Source of the DNA: Nocardioides luteus
GTDB taxonomy: Bacteria; Actinomycetota; Actinomycetes; Propionibacteriales; Nocardioidaceae
Assembly (NCBI RefSeq): GCF_000960475.2
Contig: NZ_JZDQ02000012.1
Span: 62,001 to 126,000, forward strand
Direction: 5' to 3'
DNA: 64,000 nt
This document shows, in pieces, positions 24,194-32,731 of this stretch; the first letter of the stretch is position 1, and every line of letters begins with the position of its first letter. The notes beneath the pieces were generated by a model. It was given only the letters and a program-made list of their open reading frames with translations. It did no database searches and was not told where the DNA came from. The position numbers and the translations under genes were made by a program.

Positions 24194-25011
24194 GGCCGGT
24201 CCACGAAGATGTCGTACTCCAGGTCGCCGGTGCCGCCGTACTTCGAGAAGTCCGTGACTCCGGCATCCCGAAGCACGTCCACATCCAGGAACGCGTTGCC
24301 GGTGCACTCGCGCGAGGGGCGCCCCAGGATCTCCATCGCGGCGTCGGCGACGATCTCGGGCGTACGCGACCTCTCCACCGCTGCGTCTCCGCCGAGGAGG
24401 TTCTGCACCGCGGCGGTGGCGATGAGGGTCTCCGGCCACAGGCAGTTGGCGGCGATGCCGTGCTCGGCATATTCCGCCGCCCAGCCGAGCGTCAGCAGAC
24501 TCATCCCGTACTTCGCCAGGGTGTACGCCGGGTGCTTGCCCAGCCACTGCGGCGACAGGTTGACCGGCGGCGACAGCGACAGGATGTGCGGGTTGGCCGA
24601 CGCGCGCAGGTGGGGGAGCGACTTGCTGGTGAGCAGGTACGTGCCGCGCAGCTGGATCTGGGTCATCAGGTCGAACCGCTTCATCGGCAGGTCCTCCGTG
24701 CCGTCGAGCGCGATCGCGGAGGCGTTGTTGAGCACGATGTCGATGCCGCCGAACCGCTCGACGGTCTGCGCGACCGCGTTCTCCACCGAGGCCTCGTCGC
24801 GGACATCGCCCACGACCGCCAGCGCCTGCCCGCCTGCTTCCTCGATCTCGGCGGCGGCGGTGTGAACGGTGCCGGGGAGTCGCGGGTCGGGTTTGTCCGT
24901 CTTCGCCAGCAGCGTGACGTTGGCTCCCAGTCGCGCCGCGGCGATGCCCACGGCCAGGCCGATGCCGCGGCTGCCGCCCGACATGATGATGGTGCGTCCA
25001 GTAAGGCTCAT
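24190..25011 (-). CDS. Short-chain dehydrogenase resembling HSDL2
   Basis: The 273-residue protein shows SGGSRGIGLAVGIAAARLGA for nucleotide binding, NNASAIALDGTEDLPMKRFD and the active site YTLAKYG (YxxxK). The insertion LLAKTDKPDPRLPGTVHTAA and SLSPPVNLSPQWLGKHPAY match the HSDL2-like subgroup, which lacks a firmly known substrate. It is the first gene of a two-gene operon with the crotonase-family protein. A role in acyl or aromatic-acid catabolism is inferred from the PaaX neighbour. MSLTGRT at 25011 is the best start; the longer ORF runs into the divergent promoter. Confidence 0.82.
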   Translation of the reverse strand: MSLTGRTIIMSGGSRGIGLAVGIAAARLGANVTLLAKTDKPDPRLPGTVHTAAAEIEEAGGQALAVVGDVRDEASVENAVAQTVERFGGIDIVLNNASAIALDGTEDLPMKRFDLMTQIQLRGTYLLTSKSLPHLRASANPHILSLSPPVNLSPQWLGKHPAYTLAKYGMSLLTLGWAAEYAEHGIAANCLWPETLIATAAVQNLLGGDAAVERSRTPEIVADAAMEILGRPSRECTGNAFLDVDVLRDAGVTDFSKYGGTGDLEYDIFVDRP

Positions 25012-25048
25012 GCCTGGGAACGTTACAGATCCCCTGCGGTTGTGGCAA

Positions 25049-25091
25049 TGACGTAAATAACACATCGTCTGCGGACGTGGGATTGATGTAA
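25049..25091. promoter_or_regulatory. Repeated TGAYGTAA elements between the SDR and paaX-like genes
   Basis: AATGACGTAA (TGACGTAA at 25049-25056) and ATTGATGTAA (TGATGTAA at 25084-25091) recur in the 90-base divergent spacer. Direct repeats in this position could be binding sites for the PaaX-type regulator. The match is short, so confidence is low. Confidence 0.35.
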
Positions 25092-25101
25092 GGTCGCAGC
25101 G

Positions 25102-25854
25102 ATGTCATCGAACAACGCCGCCGCGAGCGCCCTTCGCCCTGTGTCCGCCCGTTCGGCGCTCCTGGGCCTGCTCATGGGTGCCGAGGTGCCCACGCTGTCC
25201 GCTCGCGAGCTCGTCGCAGGCGGCGGTCTGGTCGGCTTCTCGGAGACGACGGTCCGGGTCGCGCTCTCCCGCATGGTCGCCGCCGAGGACCTGGTCCGAA
25301 CGGTGGACGGGAGATATCGGCTCTCCGAGAGGTTGAGCCACCGCCAGCGCCGTCAGGAGGCGGCGATCCACGTGCAGACCAGCGCGTGGGACGGCGAGTG
25401 GGACATGGTCGTCATCACCGCTACCGGCCGCTCCGCCGCCGACCGCGCGAGCCTCCGCGCGACGCTCACCGACCTCCGGCTGGCCGAGCTGCGTGAGGGT
25501 GTCTGGGTACGCCCGGCCAACCTCGACCTCGCCTGGTCCGATCACCTCGCCGGTCTGTGCGAGCGGCTGACGATGCGCCCCACGACCGACCCTGCCGCGC
25601 TCGCCGGCAGGCTGTGGGACCTGACCGGCTGGGCCGACCGGGCGCGCGAGCTGCTGGCGGCCACCGACACCGACGACCCCGTACTCCGGTTCACCGCCTG
25701 CGCGACGTCCGTTCGCCACCTGCTCGAGGATCCCGCCCTGCCCGACGAGCTGCTCCCCGCGGACTGGCCCGGTGCCGCGCTGCGCAAGGCGCACCTCGAC
25801 TACAAGGACTGGCTGATCGAGACTCGTCGAGCGCTCATCGAGCGCGTCTCCTGA
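25102..25854 (+). CDS. PaaX-family transcriptional regulator
   Basis: The 250-residue protein has the PaaX architecture: an N-terminal winged helix (ARSALLGLLMGAEVPTLSAR, then FSETTVRVALSRMVAAEDLV), a central ferredoxin-like domain (WDMVVITATGRSAADRASLR) and the C-terminal PaaX domain. PaaX proteins repress catabolic genes and release DNA on binding an aryl- or acyl-CoA. It is divergent from the SDR/crotonase pair, which is the likely target. AAGG lies eight bases before the ATG. Confidence 0.87.
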   Translation: MSSNNAAASALRPVSARSALLGLLMGAEVPTLSARELVAGGGLVGFSETTVRVALSRMVAAEDLVRTVDGRYRLSERLSHRQRRQEAAIHVQTSAWDGEWDMVVITATGRSAADRASLRATLTDLRLAELREGVWVRPANLDLAWSDHLAGLCERLTMRPTTDPAALAGRLWDLTGWADRARELLAATDTDDPVLRFTACATSVRHLLEDPALPDELLPADWPGAALRKAHLDYKDWLIETRRALIERVS

Positions 25855-25940
25855 ATGTGCGGATGAGCAGACGGGCTGGTGACCGCATTCCTTGCGCGAT
25901 TCCTTACGCACGCAGTATCGGGTCCCTGAAATGCAAGAAA

Positions 25941-25967
25941 CTCCTGACCGTCTATCCAGGTCAGGAG
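25941..25967 (-). terminator. Terminator of tRNA-Lys
   Basis: CTCCTGACC and GGTCAGGAG form a 9-bp stem around a nine-base loop. On the minus strand the stem lies eight bases after the tRNA 3' end and is followed by TTTCTTGCATTT. It may also stop paaX transcripts on the plus strand. Confidence 0.75.
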
Positions 25968-25974
25968 CCTTGTT

Positions 25975-26050
<76 letters not shown>

Positions 26051-26132
26051 ATGTCCTTCGCGCGTCAGGCGCGCTCGGCGACGAGAAGAACATTAGCAGC
26101 GGGCGCGGATGCGGCCCAAATCGAGGAGGGGG

Positions 26133-27710
26133 TCAGCGGAGCTCCAGAACCGCCTGGGCGGCGTTGTGGCCGCCGAGGCCGGAGACGGCGCCGCCGCGGC
26201 GGGCGCCGGAGCCGCACAGCAGGACCGATCCGAGGTCGGTGGCGACGCCCCAGCGGGCGGCCGGAGTGGTCAGGTCGGCGTCGTCGGGAGCCCAGGGCCA
26301 GGCGAGGTCGCCGTGGAAGATGTGGCCGCCGGGCATGGCGAGGTCGGCCTCGATCTCCTGGGGGATCTTGGCCTCGATGCACGGCTCCCCGTCCGCGGAA
26401 CGGGCGACGACGGAGGAGATCGGGTCGAGCAGGTGCCGGTCGAGGGAGGCGATGGCGCGCTCGACCGCAAGGGCCTTGCGCTCCTCGCGGGTGGCCGGGT
26501 CCTCGAAGAGGGTCGCCGGGGCGTGCAGGCCGAAGTAGGTGAGGGTCTGGGTGCCGGGCGGCACGTCGCCGAGGATGGAGGGGTCGGTCAGCGAGTGGCA
26601 GTAGACCTCGCCGGGCATCTCGGTCGGCACCGAGCCGGCGGCGGCCTCGGCGTACGCCTTCTCCAGTTCCGAGTAGGACTCGCCGAGGTGGAGGGTGCCG
26701 GCGAAGGCGACCTTCGGGTCCTCGCCGGAGCGCAGCCGGGGGAGCCGCTCGAGGAGCATGTTGATCTTGAGCTGGGCGCCCACCGGCTTGGTCGCGGGGG
26801 ACGGGGTGCGGCCGAGGAGGCCGTCGAGGACGTACGGGGCCAGGCCGGAGAGCACGTAGTCGGCGGCCGCGGTGTGGGACCCGGAGCCGTCGGTCCAGGT
26901 GACCTCGGCGCCCTCGCCGGCCGCACCGCCCCGGATCGAGGTGACGGTCGCGCCGGTGAGGACCTGCGCCCCGCCGGCGTACGCCGCCTTGGCGATCGCG
27001 CCGGTGACCGCACCCATGCCGCCGACCGGGACCCGCCACTCGCCGGTGCCGTTGCCGATCAGGTGGTAGAGGAAGCAGCGGTTCTGGATCAGGGTCTCGT
27101 CGCCGAGGCCGGCGAAGGTGCCGATCAGGGCGTCGGTGGCGACCACGCCACGGACGAGGTCGTTGCCGAACCGGCGCTCGATCGCCTCGCCCAGAGGCCG
27201 CTCGACGAGGTCGCGCCAGATCGGCGCGCCCACCTGCGACCTGATCGCGGTGGCCGTGGACAGCGGGGAGGTGAGGGTGGGGGCGACGACCCGGGCCAGA
27301 TCGGCGACCTCCGCGTAGAACGACTGCCACGCGGCGTACTCCTCCTCCGACCCGGTCACCGCGCGGAAGCTGGCCGCGGTGGCCTCGCCCTCGGGCGTCT
27401 CGACGAGAAGGCCGGTGGCCCGGGAGCCGTCCAGATAGGGCGAGTACGACGCGGTCTGCCGCGACGCGAGCTCGATGTCGAGCCCGAGGTCGGTGCGGAT
27501 CTGCTCGGGGAGCAGGGAGACCAGGTAGGAGTAGCGCGAGAGCCGGGTCGGGAATCCCTCGAACGCCTGCGCCGAGATGGCCGCGCCGCCGACATGGTCG
27601 AGCCGCTCCAGCACCAGGACCGAGAGGCCCGCCCGGCTCAGATAGGCCGCGGCGGTGAGGCCGTTGTGACCGCCGCCGGCCACCACTACGTCGTACGTCT
27701 CCTGTGCCAT
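26133..27710 (-). CDS. FAD-dependent oxidoreductase of the phytoene desaturase/PYROXD2-like group
   Basis: The 525-residue protein begins with a dinucleotide-binding fold (VVVAGGGHNGLTAAAYLSRA, then LERLDHVGGAAIS). It ends with a C-terminal FAD loop (SGLGGHNAAQAVLE). The overall pattern is that of the NAD(P)/FAD-dependent oxidoreductases related to carotenoid desaturases; PYROXD2 is the closest named relative I recognise. No carotenoid genes are nearby and the substrate is unknown. It is the last gene of a tight operon behind two MarR regulators, with nine bases between it and the second regulator. Confidence 0.82.
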   Translation of the reverse strand: MAQETYDVVVAGGGHNGLTAAAYLSRAGLSVLVLERLDHVGGAAISAQAFEGFPTRLSRYSYLVSLLPEQIRTDLGLDIELASRQTASYSPYLDGSRATGLLVETPEGEATAASFRAVTGSEEEYAAWQSFYAEVADLARVVAPTLTSPLSTATAIRSQVGAPIWRDLVERPLGEAIERRFGNDLVRGVVATDALIGTFAGLGDETLIQNRCFLYHLIGNGTGEWRVPVGGMGAVTGAIAKAAYAGGAQVLTGATVTSIRGGAAGEGAEVTWTDGSGSHTAAADYVLSGLAPYVLDGLLGRTPSPATKPVGAQLKINMLLERLPRLRSGEDPKVAFAGTLHLGESYSELEKAYAEAAAGSVPTEMPGEVYCHSLTDPSILGDVPPGTQTLTYFGLHAPATLFEDPATREERKALAVERAIASLDRHLLDPISSVVARSADGEPCIEAKIPQEIEADLAMPGGHIFHGDLAWPWAPDDADLTTPAARWGVATDLGSVLLCGSGARRGGAVSGLGGHNAAQAVLELR

Positions 27711-27719
27711 GGGCCGATC

Positions 27720-28142
27720 TTAGGAGGTGGCCAGAGCGGCGTTGGCCCGTTCGGTGAGGGTGGCCAGGACGCGTGCGGTCGCGGCGAGGTCCTCGGCCGG
27801 GATGTCGGCGAAGAACGTCCTGGTCAGCGGCTGGCTGCGCTCCGTGATCTGCTGCTGGAGGCGCTCGCCCGCAGAGGTGAGGGTGAGGCCGTCGGCGATC
27901 AGACCGCGGGCGATCGCGGCGTCGAGGTGGGACTCGACCTCGGCCGCGGAGACCTTGATGTTGCCGGCGGTCGTCGTGATCAGTTCGGCCCGCGTCGCAT
28001 CGCCCCGGCTCAGGTAGTTGAGCAGGAGCGACTGCTCGAAGGTCAGGTCGTAGTCGTCGAGCACGTCGAGGAGGTTCTTGCGGATCGCGAAGTAGGCGAC
28101 GCCCAGGTTGGCGCCGGTGACGGGAGGAGTTGCGGTGGTCAT
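27720..28142 (-). CDS. MarR-like winged-helix regulator, second of two
   Basis: The 140-residue protein looks like a MarR-type winged helix: LTFEQSLLLNYLSRGDATRA, then a recognition segment around VSAAEVESHLDAAIARGLI and ADGLTLTSAGERLQQQITER for the wing and dimer helix. It is less typical than the first MarR protein. Its ATG overlaps the stop of that protein by four bases. The ORF reading upstream of 28142 lies inside the first gene and is a shadow. The pair may form heterodimers or regulate in series; that is speculation. Confidence 0.72.
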   Translation of the reverse strand: MTTATPPVTGANLGVAYFAIRKNLLDVLDDYDLTFEQSLLLNYLSRGDATRAELITTTAGNIKVSAAEVESHLDAAIARGLIADGLTLTSAGERLQQQITERSQPLTRTFFADIPAEDLAATARVLATLTERANAALATS

Positions 28143-28603
28143 GATCGTTCTCCAGGTGTGGGGTCGGTGTCGATGGGTGCGGTGAGCATCGCCTCGAGCG
28201 CTGCCTGCGCCTCGGCGGCACGGCGGCTGGTGCGGCCGCCGAGCGGTGCGGTGAGCTGGTCGAGCAGTCGGCTGGTCACCGTGATCGCCTCGCGGGTCAC
28301 CTCGGTGCCCTCGGGTGTGATGGCGAGACGTACGGCTCGGGTGTCCTTGGCGTCGCGGACGCGCTCGACCCAGCCCTTCGTCTCGAGCTGGCGGGCGAGC
28401 TTGGAGACGTACATCGGCTCGAGTCCGGTGAGGTCGGCCAGCTGTTTCTGGGTGGGGGCCTCCGAGGCGCGGAGGCCGTAGAGGGAGGCGATGAGCGAGT
28501 ACTGCGCGTGGGTGAGCCCCAGGGGCGCGAGCGCTCGGTCCATCGACACCCGCAGACGCATGGCGAGCCGCCACACGACGTATCCGATCGTCTGCTTCTC
28601 CAT
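28139..28603 (-). CDS. MarR-family transcriptional regulator, first of two
   Basis: The 154-residue protein is a typical MarR: dimerisation helices at both ends, and a winged helix with QKQLADLTGLEPMYVSKLAR and the wing VRDAKDTRAVRLAITPEG carrying the conserved D-R pattern. It heads the three-gene operon with the second MarR protein and the FAD oxidoreductase. A clear palindrome at 28615-28637 just upstream is the probable autoregulatory operator. Confidence 0.9.
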   Translation of the reverse strand: MEKQTIGYVVWRLAMRLRVSMDRALAPLGLTHAQYSLIASLYGLRASEAPTQKQLADLTGLEPMYVSKLARQLETKGWVERVRDAKDTRAVRLAITPEGTEVTREAITVTSRLLDQLTAPLGGRTSRRAAEAQAALEAMLTAPIDTDPTPGERS

Positions 28604-28614
28604 GCCAGAAACCG

Positions 28615-28637
28615 TACATGTTGATCATAAACATGTA
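28615..28637. promoter_or_regulatory. MarR operator candidate
   Basis: TACATGTT and AACATGTA form perfect 8-bp arms around GATCATA, 12 bases upstream of the first MarR start codon. Size, AT-rich nature and position fit a MarR-family autoregulatory operator; it could also affect the divergent gene at 28680. Confidence 0.65.
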
Positions 28638-28679
28638 TAGCAATTAAGGATGTCGGTGCTCCCTGGCAGGATCGGAGGC

Positions 28680-29060
28680 ATGGCTGAGCGTCCAGAGGTT
28701 CCCGAGGCGATGGTGGCGCGGCTGCGGGAGATCCTCGGCGCGTTCCCGAAGTGCCTCGAGGACGACGCCTGGGTGGGGGTGCGCTGGCGGGTCGGCCAGG
28801 CGACGATCGCGCACGTCTTCGGCGGTGAGGACCAGCTCTTCCGGATCGTGTTCCGGGGCGAGCCTGACGAGGTGGTGGCCTTCGAGCATCTGGGCCACCC
28901 CTACTTCAAGGCCGGCTGGGGCGGCAATGTGGTCGGGATGATCCTCGACGACGACACCGACTGGGACGAGGTCGCTGAGCTTCTCACCGATTCCTACTGT
29001 ATCCAGGCTCCGGCGAAGCTGGCCGCTCTCGTGGAACGCCCGGCGGTGGGGTCCGAGTAG
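28680..29060 (+). CDS. MmcQ/YjbR-family protein
   Basis: The 126-residue protein has the single-domain YjbR fold, visible in AFPKCLEDDAWVGVRWRVGQ, FRIVFRGEP and the C-terminal LTDSYCIQAPAKLAALV. The family is described as having a CyaY-like, possibly DNA-binding fold with unknown role. The ATG at 28680 has GGAGG upstream but very close (one base). An in-frame ATG at 28650 is an alternative with AAGG, also close. It is divergent from the MarR operon. Confidence 0.75.
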   Translation: MAERPEVPEAMVARLREILGAFPKCLEDDAWVGVRWRVGQATIAHVFGGEDQLFRIVFRGEPDEVVAFEHLGHPYFKAGWGGNVVGMILDDDTDWDEVAELLTDSYCIQAPAKLAALVERPAVGSE

Positions 29061-29214
29061 GGTCCGCGCGAAGGTCTCGCTGGTCACGCCCTGATTTCTC
29101 GTGGTGGCGCTGATTTCGACGCTCGTCCACGGCGTCTGCCTGTGGAAGAAGTTGCGAAGAGTAGAGGCTTCGATTGGGACCTTAGACCCTAGGCTGACCG
29201 CTTGGACTCCGGCA

Positions 29215-29261
29215 TGTTGCCATGGTAAATCCAGGGGAACAATTTCCTATCCACGGCAACA
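29215..29261. promoter_or_regulatory. Imperfect inverted repeat upstream of the lipoprotein gene
   Basis: TGTTGCCATGG (29215-29225) and CCACGGCAACA (29251-29261) are complementary except at one position, within an AT-rich patch that ends in the ribosome binding site AAGGAG. It lies in the 220-base gap 29061-29280, in which I see no gene. It may be an operator or a leader hairpin. Confidence 0.4.
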
Positions 29262-29280
29262 AATTTCATAAGGAGTGCGT

Positions 29281-29865
29281 GTGCGTCGTTTGGCCATGCT
29301 GATCCTCGGGGGAGCCGTTGCGGCGGCCGGGGTCGGCTGCGGTTCGGACAGTTCCGTCGACTACGGGTTGTACAGCAACAACCACGGTGAGAACCCGGCG
29401 ATGGAGAAGAAGGTGATCACCGTCGACAGCACCGAGAGGATCCAGCAGAACCAGCAGCTGGGGCTGACGGGCGAGGGCACCATCAAGGGCGAAGCACCCG
29501 GAATCCTGTTGCGGGTGATCGTGCAGGACGTCTTCGAGACGTCGTTCACCGACGGCACCGTGACTCCGCCGGGGTCGCGCGTGATGGCCGTCGAGATCCA
29601 GGTCATCAACGCCGGGTCGAGGGTCTTCAACGACACCCCGGCCACCGGTACGACGGTGATCGATGCCTCGGGCAAGAAGTACAAGAGCCAGCCCAGCACG
29701 GTGAAGGTCGACGGCGGCGAGGTGTTCCCGAACCCGTTCGGGCTGCAGCCGCGTGACCAGCGGACGGCCCTGGTGCCGTTCGTCGTCCCGGTCGGGGCGA
29801 CCATCAAGCAGGTCGCGTTCCAGATCGACAAGGGCGGCGAGAGCGGCCTGTGGCGGGTTCCGTAG
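29281..29865 (+). CDS. Putative lipoprotein with DUF4352-like domain
   Basis: The 194-residue protein has a short lipoprotein signal (MLILGGAVAAAGVGC) and an extracellular beta-rich domain. Features such as RVMAVEIQVINAGSRVFNDT and LVPFVVPVGATIKQVAFQI resemble the DUF4352 (telokin-like) fold; this is a fold-level impression. The GTG at 29281 is preceded by AAGGAG with five-base spacing, better than the GTG at 29275. A SARP-type regulator follows 132 bases downstream in the same direction. Function is unknown. Confidence 0.75.
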   Translation: MRRLAMLILGGAVAAAGVGCGSDSSVDYGLYSNNHGENPAMEKKVITVDSTERIQQNQQLGLTGEGTIKGEAPGILLRVIVQDVFETSFTDGTVTPPGSRVMAVEIQVINAGSRVFNDTPATGTTVIDASGKKYKSQPSTVKVDGGEVFPNPFGLQPRDQRTALVPFVVPVGATIKQVAFQIDKGGESGLWRVP

Positions 29866-29997
29866 ACCTGAAGCCCTAAATCTGGGCTCAGTACGTCCTC
29901 CAGGCAACCTTCTGGCGGCATTCCGCGTCACCATCGGTGTGGTGATGAGACGATGGTTCGTCTCGGACGTAATGCTGCGTGGTCAACTGGAGGTGTG

Positions 29998-32724
29998 GTG
30001 CGGGTCCGGGTCCTTGGCGCCGTCGAGCTGATCTGTGACGACGGCACGGTGCAGAGGCTGTCGCGTACGCGACGGACCCTGCTTGCCCTGCTGGCCGCCG
30101 CGCGTGGAGCGCCGGTCTCCTCCGACCTGTTGGTCGACGAGCTGTGGAGAGGTTCACCTCCGGCGACGGGGGTGAACCTCCTTCACCAGCGCGTCCGCGA
30201 CCTGCGCCGTGCGCTCGGCGAGGATCGTCACCGCCTGGAGAGCCGGGCGAACGGCTACGCGCTCGTCGGCGCGGACATCGACCAGGCCCGCTTCGAGGAC
30301 CTGGTCGAGCAGGGCCGTGCCTCCGCCGAGGCCGGTGACCACGAGCGGGCCAGCATGCTCTTCGACGCCGCGCTGGGGTTGTGGACCGGAGGCGCCTACG
30401 GCGCGGTCGGTGAGTCCCGCATGATCGCGACCGAGGCCGCGCGTCTCGAGGAGCTGCGCCTGGTCGCCGTCGAGTCGCGAGCCGCCGCCGACCTGGCGCT
30501 CGGCCGTCAGGCCGCGGTGGTGGGCGACCTGGGGCCGGTCGTGCAGGCCAACCCGCTCCGGGAGGGCCTGTGGCTCTTGCTGATGACGGCGCTGTGGCAC
30601 TCCGGCCGTACGGCCGAGGCCCTGGACGCCTACCAGCGTCTCTTCCGTGTCCTCCGCGACGAGCTCGGGGTCGAGCCGTCCAAGGACGTACGCGACCTGC
30701 ACCTGCGCATCCTCGACGGCGACGATCCCGAGCCCGCGCCGGCCCGGACCCACGAGGAGATCGTGCCGCGCCAGCTGCCGCCGGTCGTCGCCACCTTCGC
30801 CGGTCGCGAGGACCAGCTGACGAAGCTGGACCAGCTGGTCACGGAGGACGACGGCCGGGCCGTGGTGATCTCGGCGATCGCGGGCACCGCGGGGATCGGC
30901 AAGACGACGCTGGCGCTCTACTGGGCGCACCGGAGCGCCCCGCGCTTCCCGGACGGGCAGGTGTTCGTGAACCTGCGTGGCTTCGACCCGCGCGACGCGC
31001 TCGACCCGCTGGACGCGCTCGGCGTGGTGCTCGAGGCGTTCGGGGTGGAGCGGTCCCGCCAGCCCCAGGACATCGACGGCCGGGCCGGGCTGCTGCGCAG
31101 CAAGCTCGCCGGCAAGCGGGTGCTGCTCGTGCTCGACAACGCCCGCGACAGCGAGCAGGTCCGCAGCCTGCTCCCCGGCAGTCCCGGGTGCGTGACCCTG
31201 GTGACCAGCCGGAACAGGCTCTCCGGCCTGGTCGCGGAGGCCGGCGCGAGACCGATGGAGCTGGGGCTGCTCGACGACGCCGAGGCCTACGAGCTGCTGG
31301 CCGGGCGGCTCGGGAAGGAGCGCCTCCTGGCCGAGCCGGAGGCCGTCGACCGGATCATCGAGCTGTGCGCCTCGTTGCCGCTGGCGCTGTCGGTCGTGGC
31401 CGCCCGGGCGGCGACCAGGCCCGCCTACGCCCTCGCCGACCTGGCCGAGGAGCTCGGCGAGTCCCGCCTGGACGGGTTCGGCGGTGGTCGCGGGGACATC
31501 CGGGCGACCTTCTCGTGGTCGGTGCGGCACCTGTCCGAGGAGGCGGCCCGGCTGTTCCGGCTGATCGGGCTGCATCCCGGGCCGACGCTCACCGTCCTGG
31601 CCGCGGCCAGTCTCGCCGGGATCTCCCGGGTGCGGGTGCGCCGCCTGCTCGACGAGCTCACCGAGGCCAACCTGCTGACCGAGGTCGCGCCCGGCCGGTT
31701 CGTGCTGCACGACCTGCTCCGGGAGTACGCCGCCGACCTCGCCACGGGCGAGCCGGACCCGGTGCGCGAGGAGGCCGAGCTGCGGATGATCGACCACTAC
31801 GTCTTCAGCGCTCGGGCCGTGCACAGCGCCTACGACCCTCATCAGAGCCACCTCGGCACCACCGAGCCGATGCGCGACGGGGTCACCATCGAGGTCGTCG
31901 GCGACAGCGGCGAGGCGCTCGCCTGGATCGCCACGCAGCTGCCGGTGATCTCCCGGGTGATCGACGTCGCCGTGGGCCGGGGTATCGCGCCCGATCGGAT
32001 CGTGCTGCTCGTCGGAGCCCTCGAGCGCCTGCTCGACCTCCAGGGGCGCTGGATCGAGCTCGCGGCGCTGGCCGAGGCGGCGCTCCCGGGCGTGCGACGC
32101 AGCGTCTCGCAGGGCGGCGACCCGGCCGGGCTCGGCGTCATGCACCGCGCCGCCGGGGCGGCCTGCGGGCGCCTGGGCCGGGTCGAGGACGCCCTCGACC
32201 ACCTCGGCCGGGCACTCGACCTGGCGATGGAGTCCGCCGACCTGGTGGCGGAGGGCAAGACCCTGCACCGGCTGGCCACCGTGGCCACGGCCTCCGGCGA
32301 CCACGCCGGGGCTGCTGCGTACGCGGCTCGGGCGGCGGACGTCTTCGCGCGCGGGGGCGACCCGATCCGGGCGGCCTGGACGACCGGCCGGCTCGGCCTC
32401 TACGAGGCCCTCGACGGGGCGTACGAGTCGGGGCTGCGGCACTGCGAGGCGGCGCTCGCCGAGCTGCGCCGGGTGGCCCCCGGCTACCGCAGCGAGGGCA
32501 ACGTCGTGGCCACCATCGGCTGGATCCACCAGCAGCTCGGCGCGGTCGACGAGGCGGCCGGCCACTTCGACGAGGCGGTCACCAAGCTGCGTGCCGCCGG
32601 CGACCTGCCCGGTCTGGCCGACGCGCTCGGCCACCTGGCCGAGACCCGCGCCGCCCTGGGCAAGCACGAGGACGCCCGCTGCGCGAGGGTCGAGCGCGAC
32701 TCGATCCTCGCGCAGCTGGGCTGA
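29998..32724 (+). CDS. AfsR/SARP-family regulator with NB-ARC ATPase and TPR repeats
   Basis: The 908-residue protein has the large-SARP layout. An OmpR-type winged helix (VRVLGAVELICDDGTVQRLS) is followed by a bacterial transcriptional activation domain to about residue 245. An NB-ARC ATPase follows, with Walker A GTAGIGKTT near residue 300 and VLLVLDNARDSEQV as Walker B, and TPR-like helices run from about 690 to the end. Such proteins activate secondary metabolism or development genes. No biosynthetic cluster is visible here, so its target is unknown. GGAGG lies four bases before the GTG at 29998; 29995 is also possible. Confidence 0.88.
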   Translation: MRVRVLGAVELICDDGTVQRLSRTRRTLLALLAAARGAPVSSDLLVDELWRGSPPATGVNLLHQRVRDLRRALGEDRHRLESRANGYALVGADIDQARFEDLVEQGRASAEAGDHERASMLFDAALGLWTGGAYGAVGESRMIATEAARLEELRLVAVESRAAADLALGRQAAVVGDLGPVVQANPLREGLWLLLMTALWHSGRTAEALDAYQRLFRVLRDELGVEPSKDVRDLHLRILDGDDPEPAPARTHEEIVPRQLPPVVATFAGREDQLTKLDQLVTEDDGRAVVISAIAGTAGIGKTTLALYWAHRSAPRFPDGQVFVNLRGFDPRDALDPLDALGVVLEAFGVERSRQPQDIDGRAGLLRSKLAGKRVLLVLDNARDSEQVRSLLPGSPGCVTLVTSRNRLSGLVAEAGARPMELGLLDDAEAYELLAGRLGKERLLAEPEAVDRIIELCASLPLALSVVAARAATRPAYALADLAEELGESRLDGFGGGRGDIRATFSWSVRHLSEEAARLFRLIGLHPGPTLTVLAAASLAGISRVRVRRLLDELTEANLLTEVAPGRFVLHDLLREYAADLATGEPDPVREEAELRMIDHYVFSARAVHSAYDPHQSHLGTTEPMRDGVTIEVVGDSGEALAWIATQLPVISRVIDVAVGRGIAPDRIVLLVGALERLLDLQGRWIELAALAEAALPGVRRSVSQGGDPAGLGVMHRAAGAACGRLGRVEDALDHLGRALDLAMESADLVAEGKTLHRLATVATASGDHAGAAAYAARAADVFARGGDPIRAAWTTGRLGLYEALDGAYESGLRHCEAALAELRRVAPGYRSEGNVVATIGWIHQQLGAVDEAAGHFDEAVTKLRAAGDLPGLADALGHLAETRAALGKHEDARCARVERDSILAQLG

Positions 32725-32731
32725 GCTCGGG

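Noticed and set aside
30154-32667. 837-codon minus-strand frame
   Set aside because: It is antisense to the SARP regulator, whose domains are clear.
29998-32724. Biosynthetic gene cluster signalled by the SARP regulator
   Set aside because: No synthase, tailoring or resistance genes of a cluster are present on either side.
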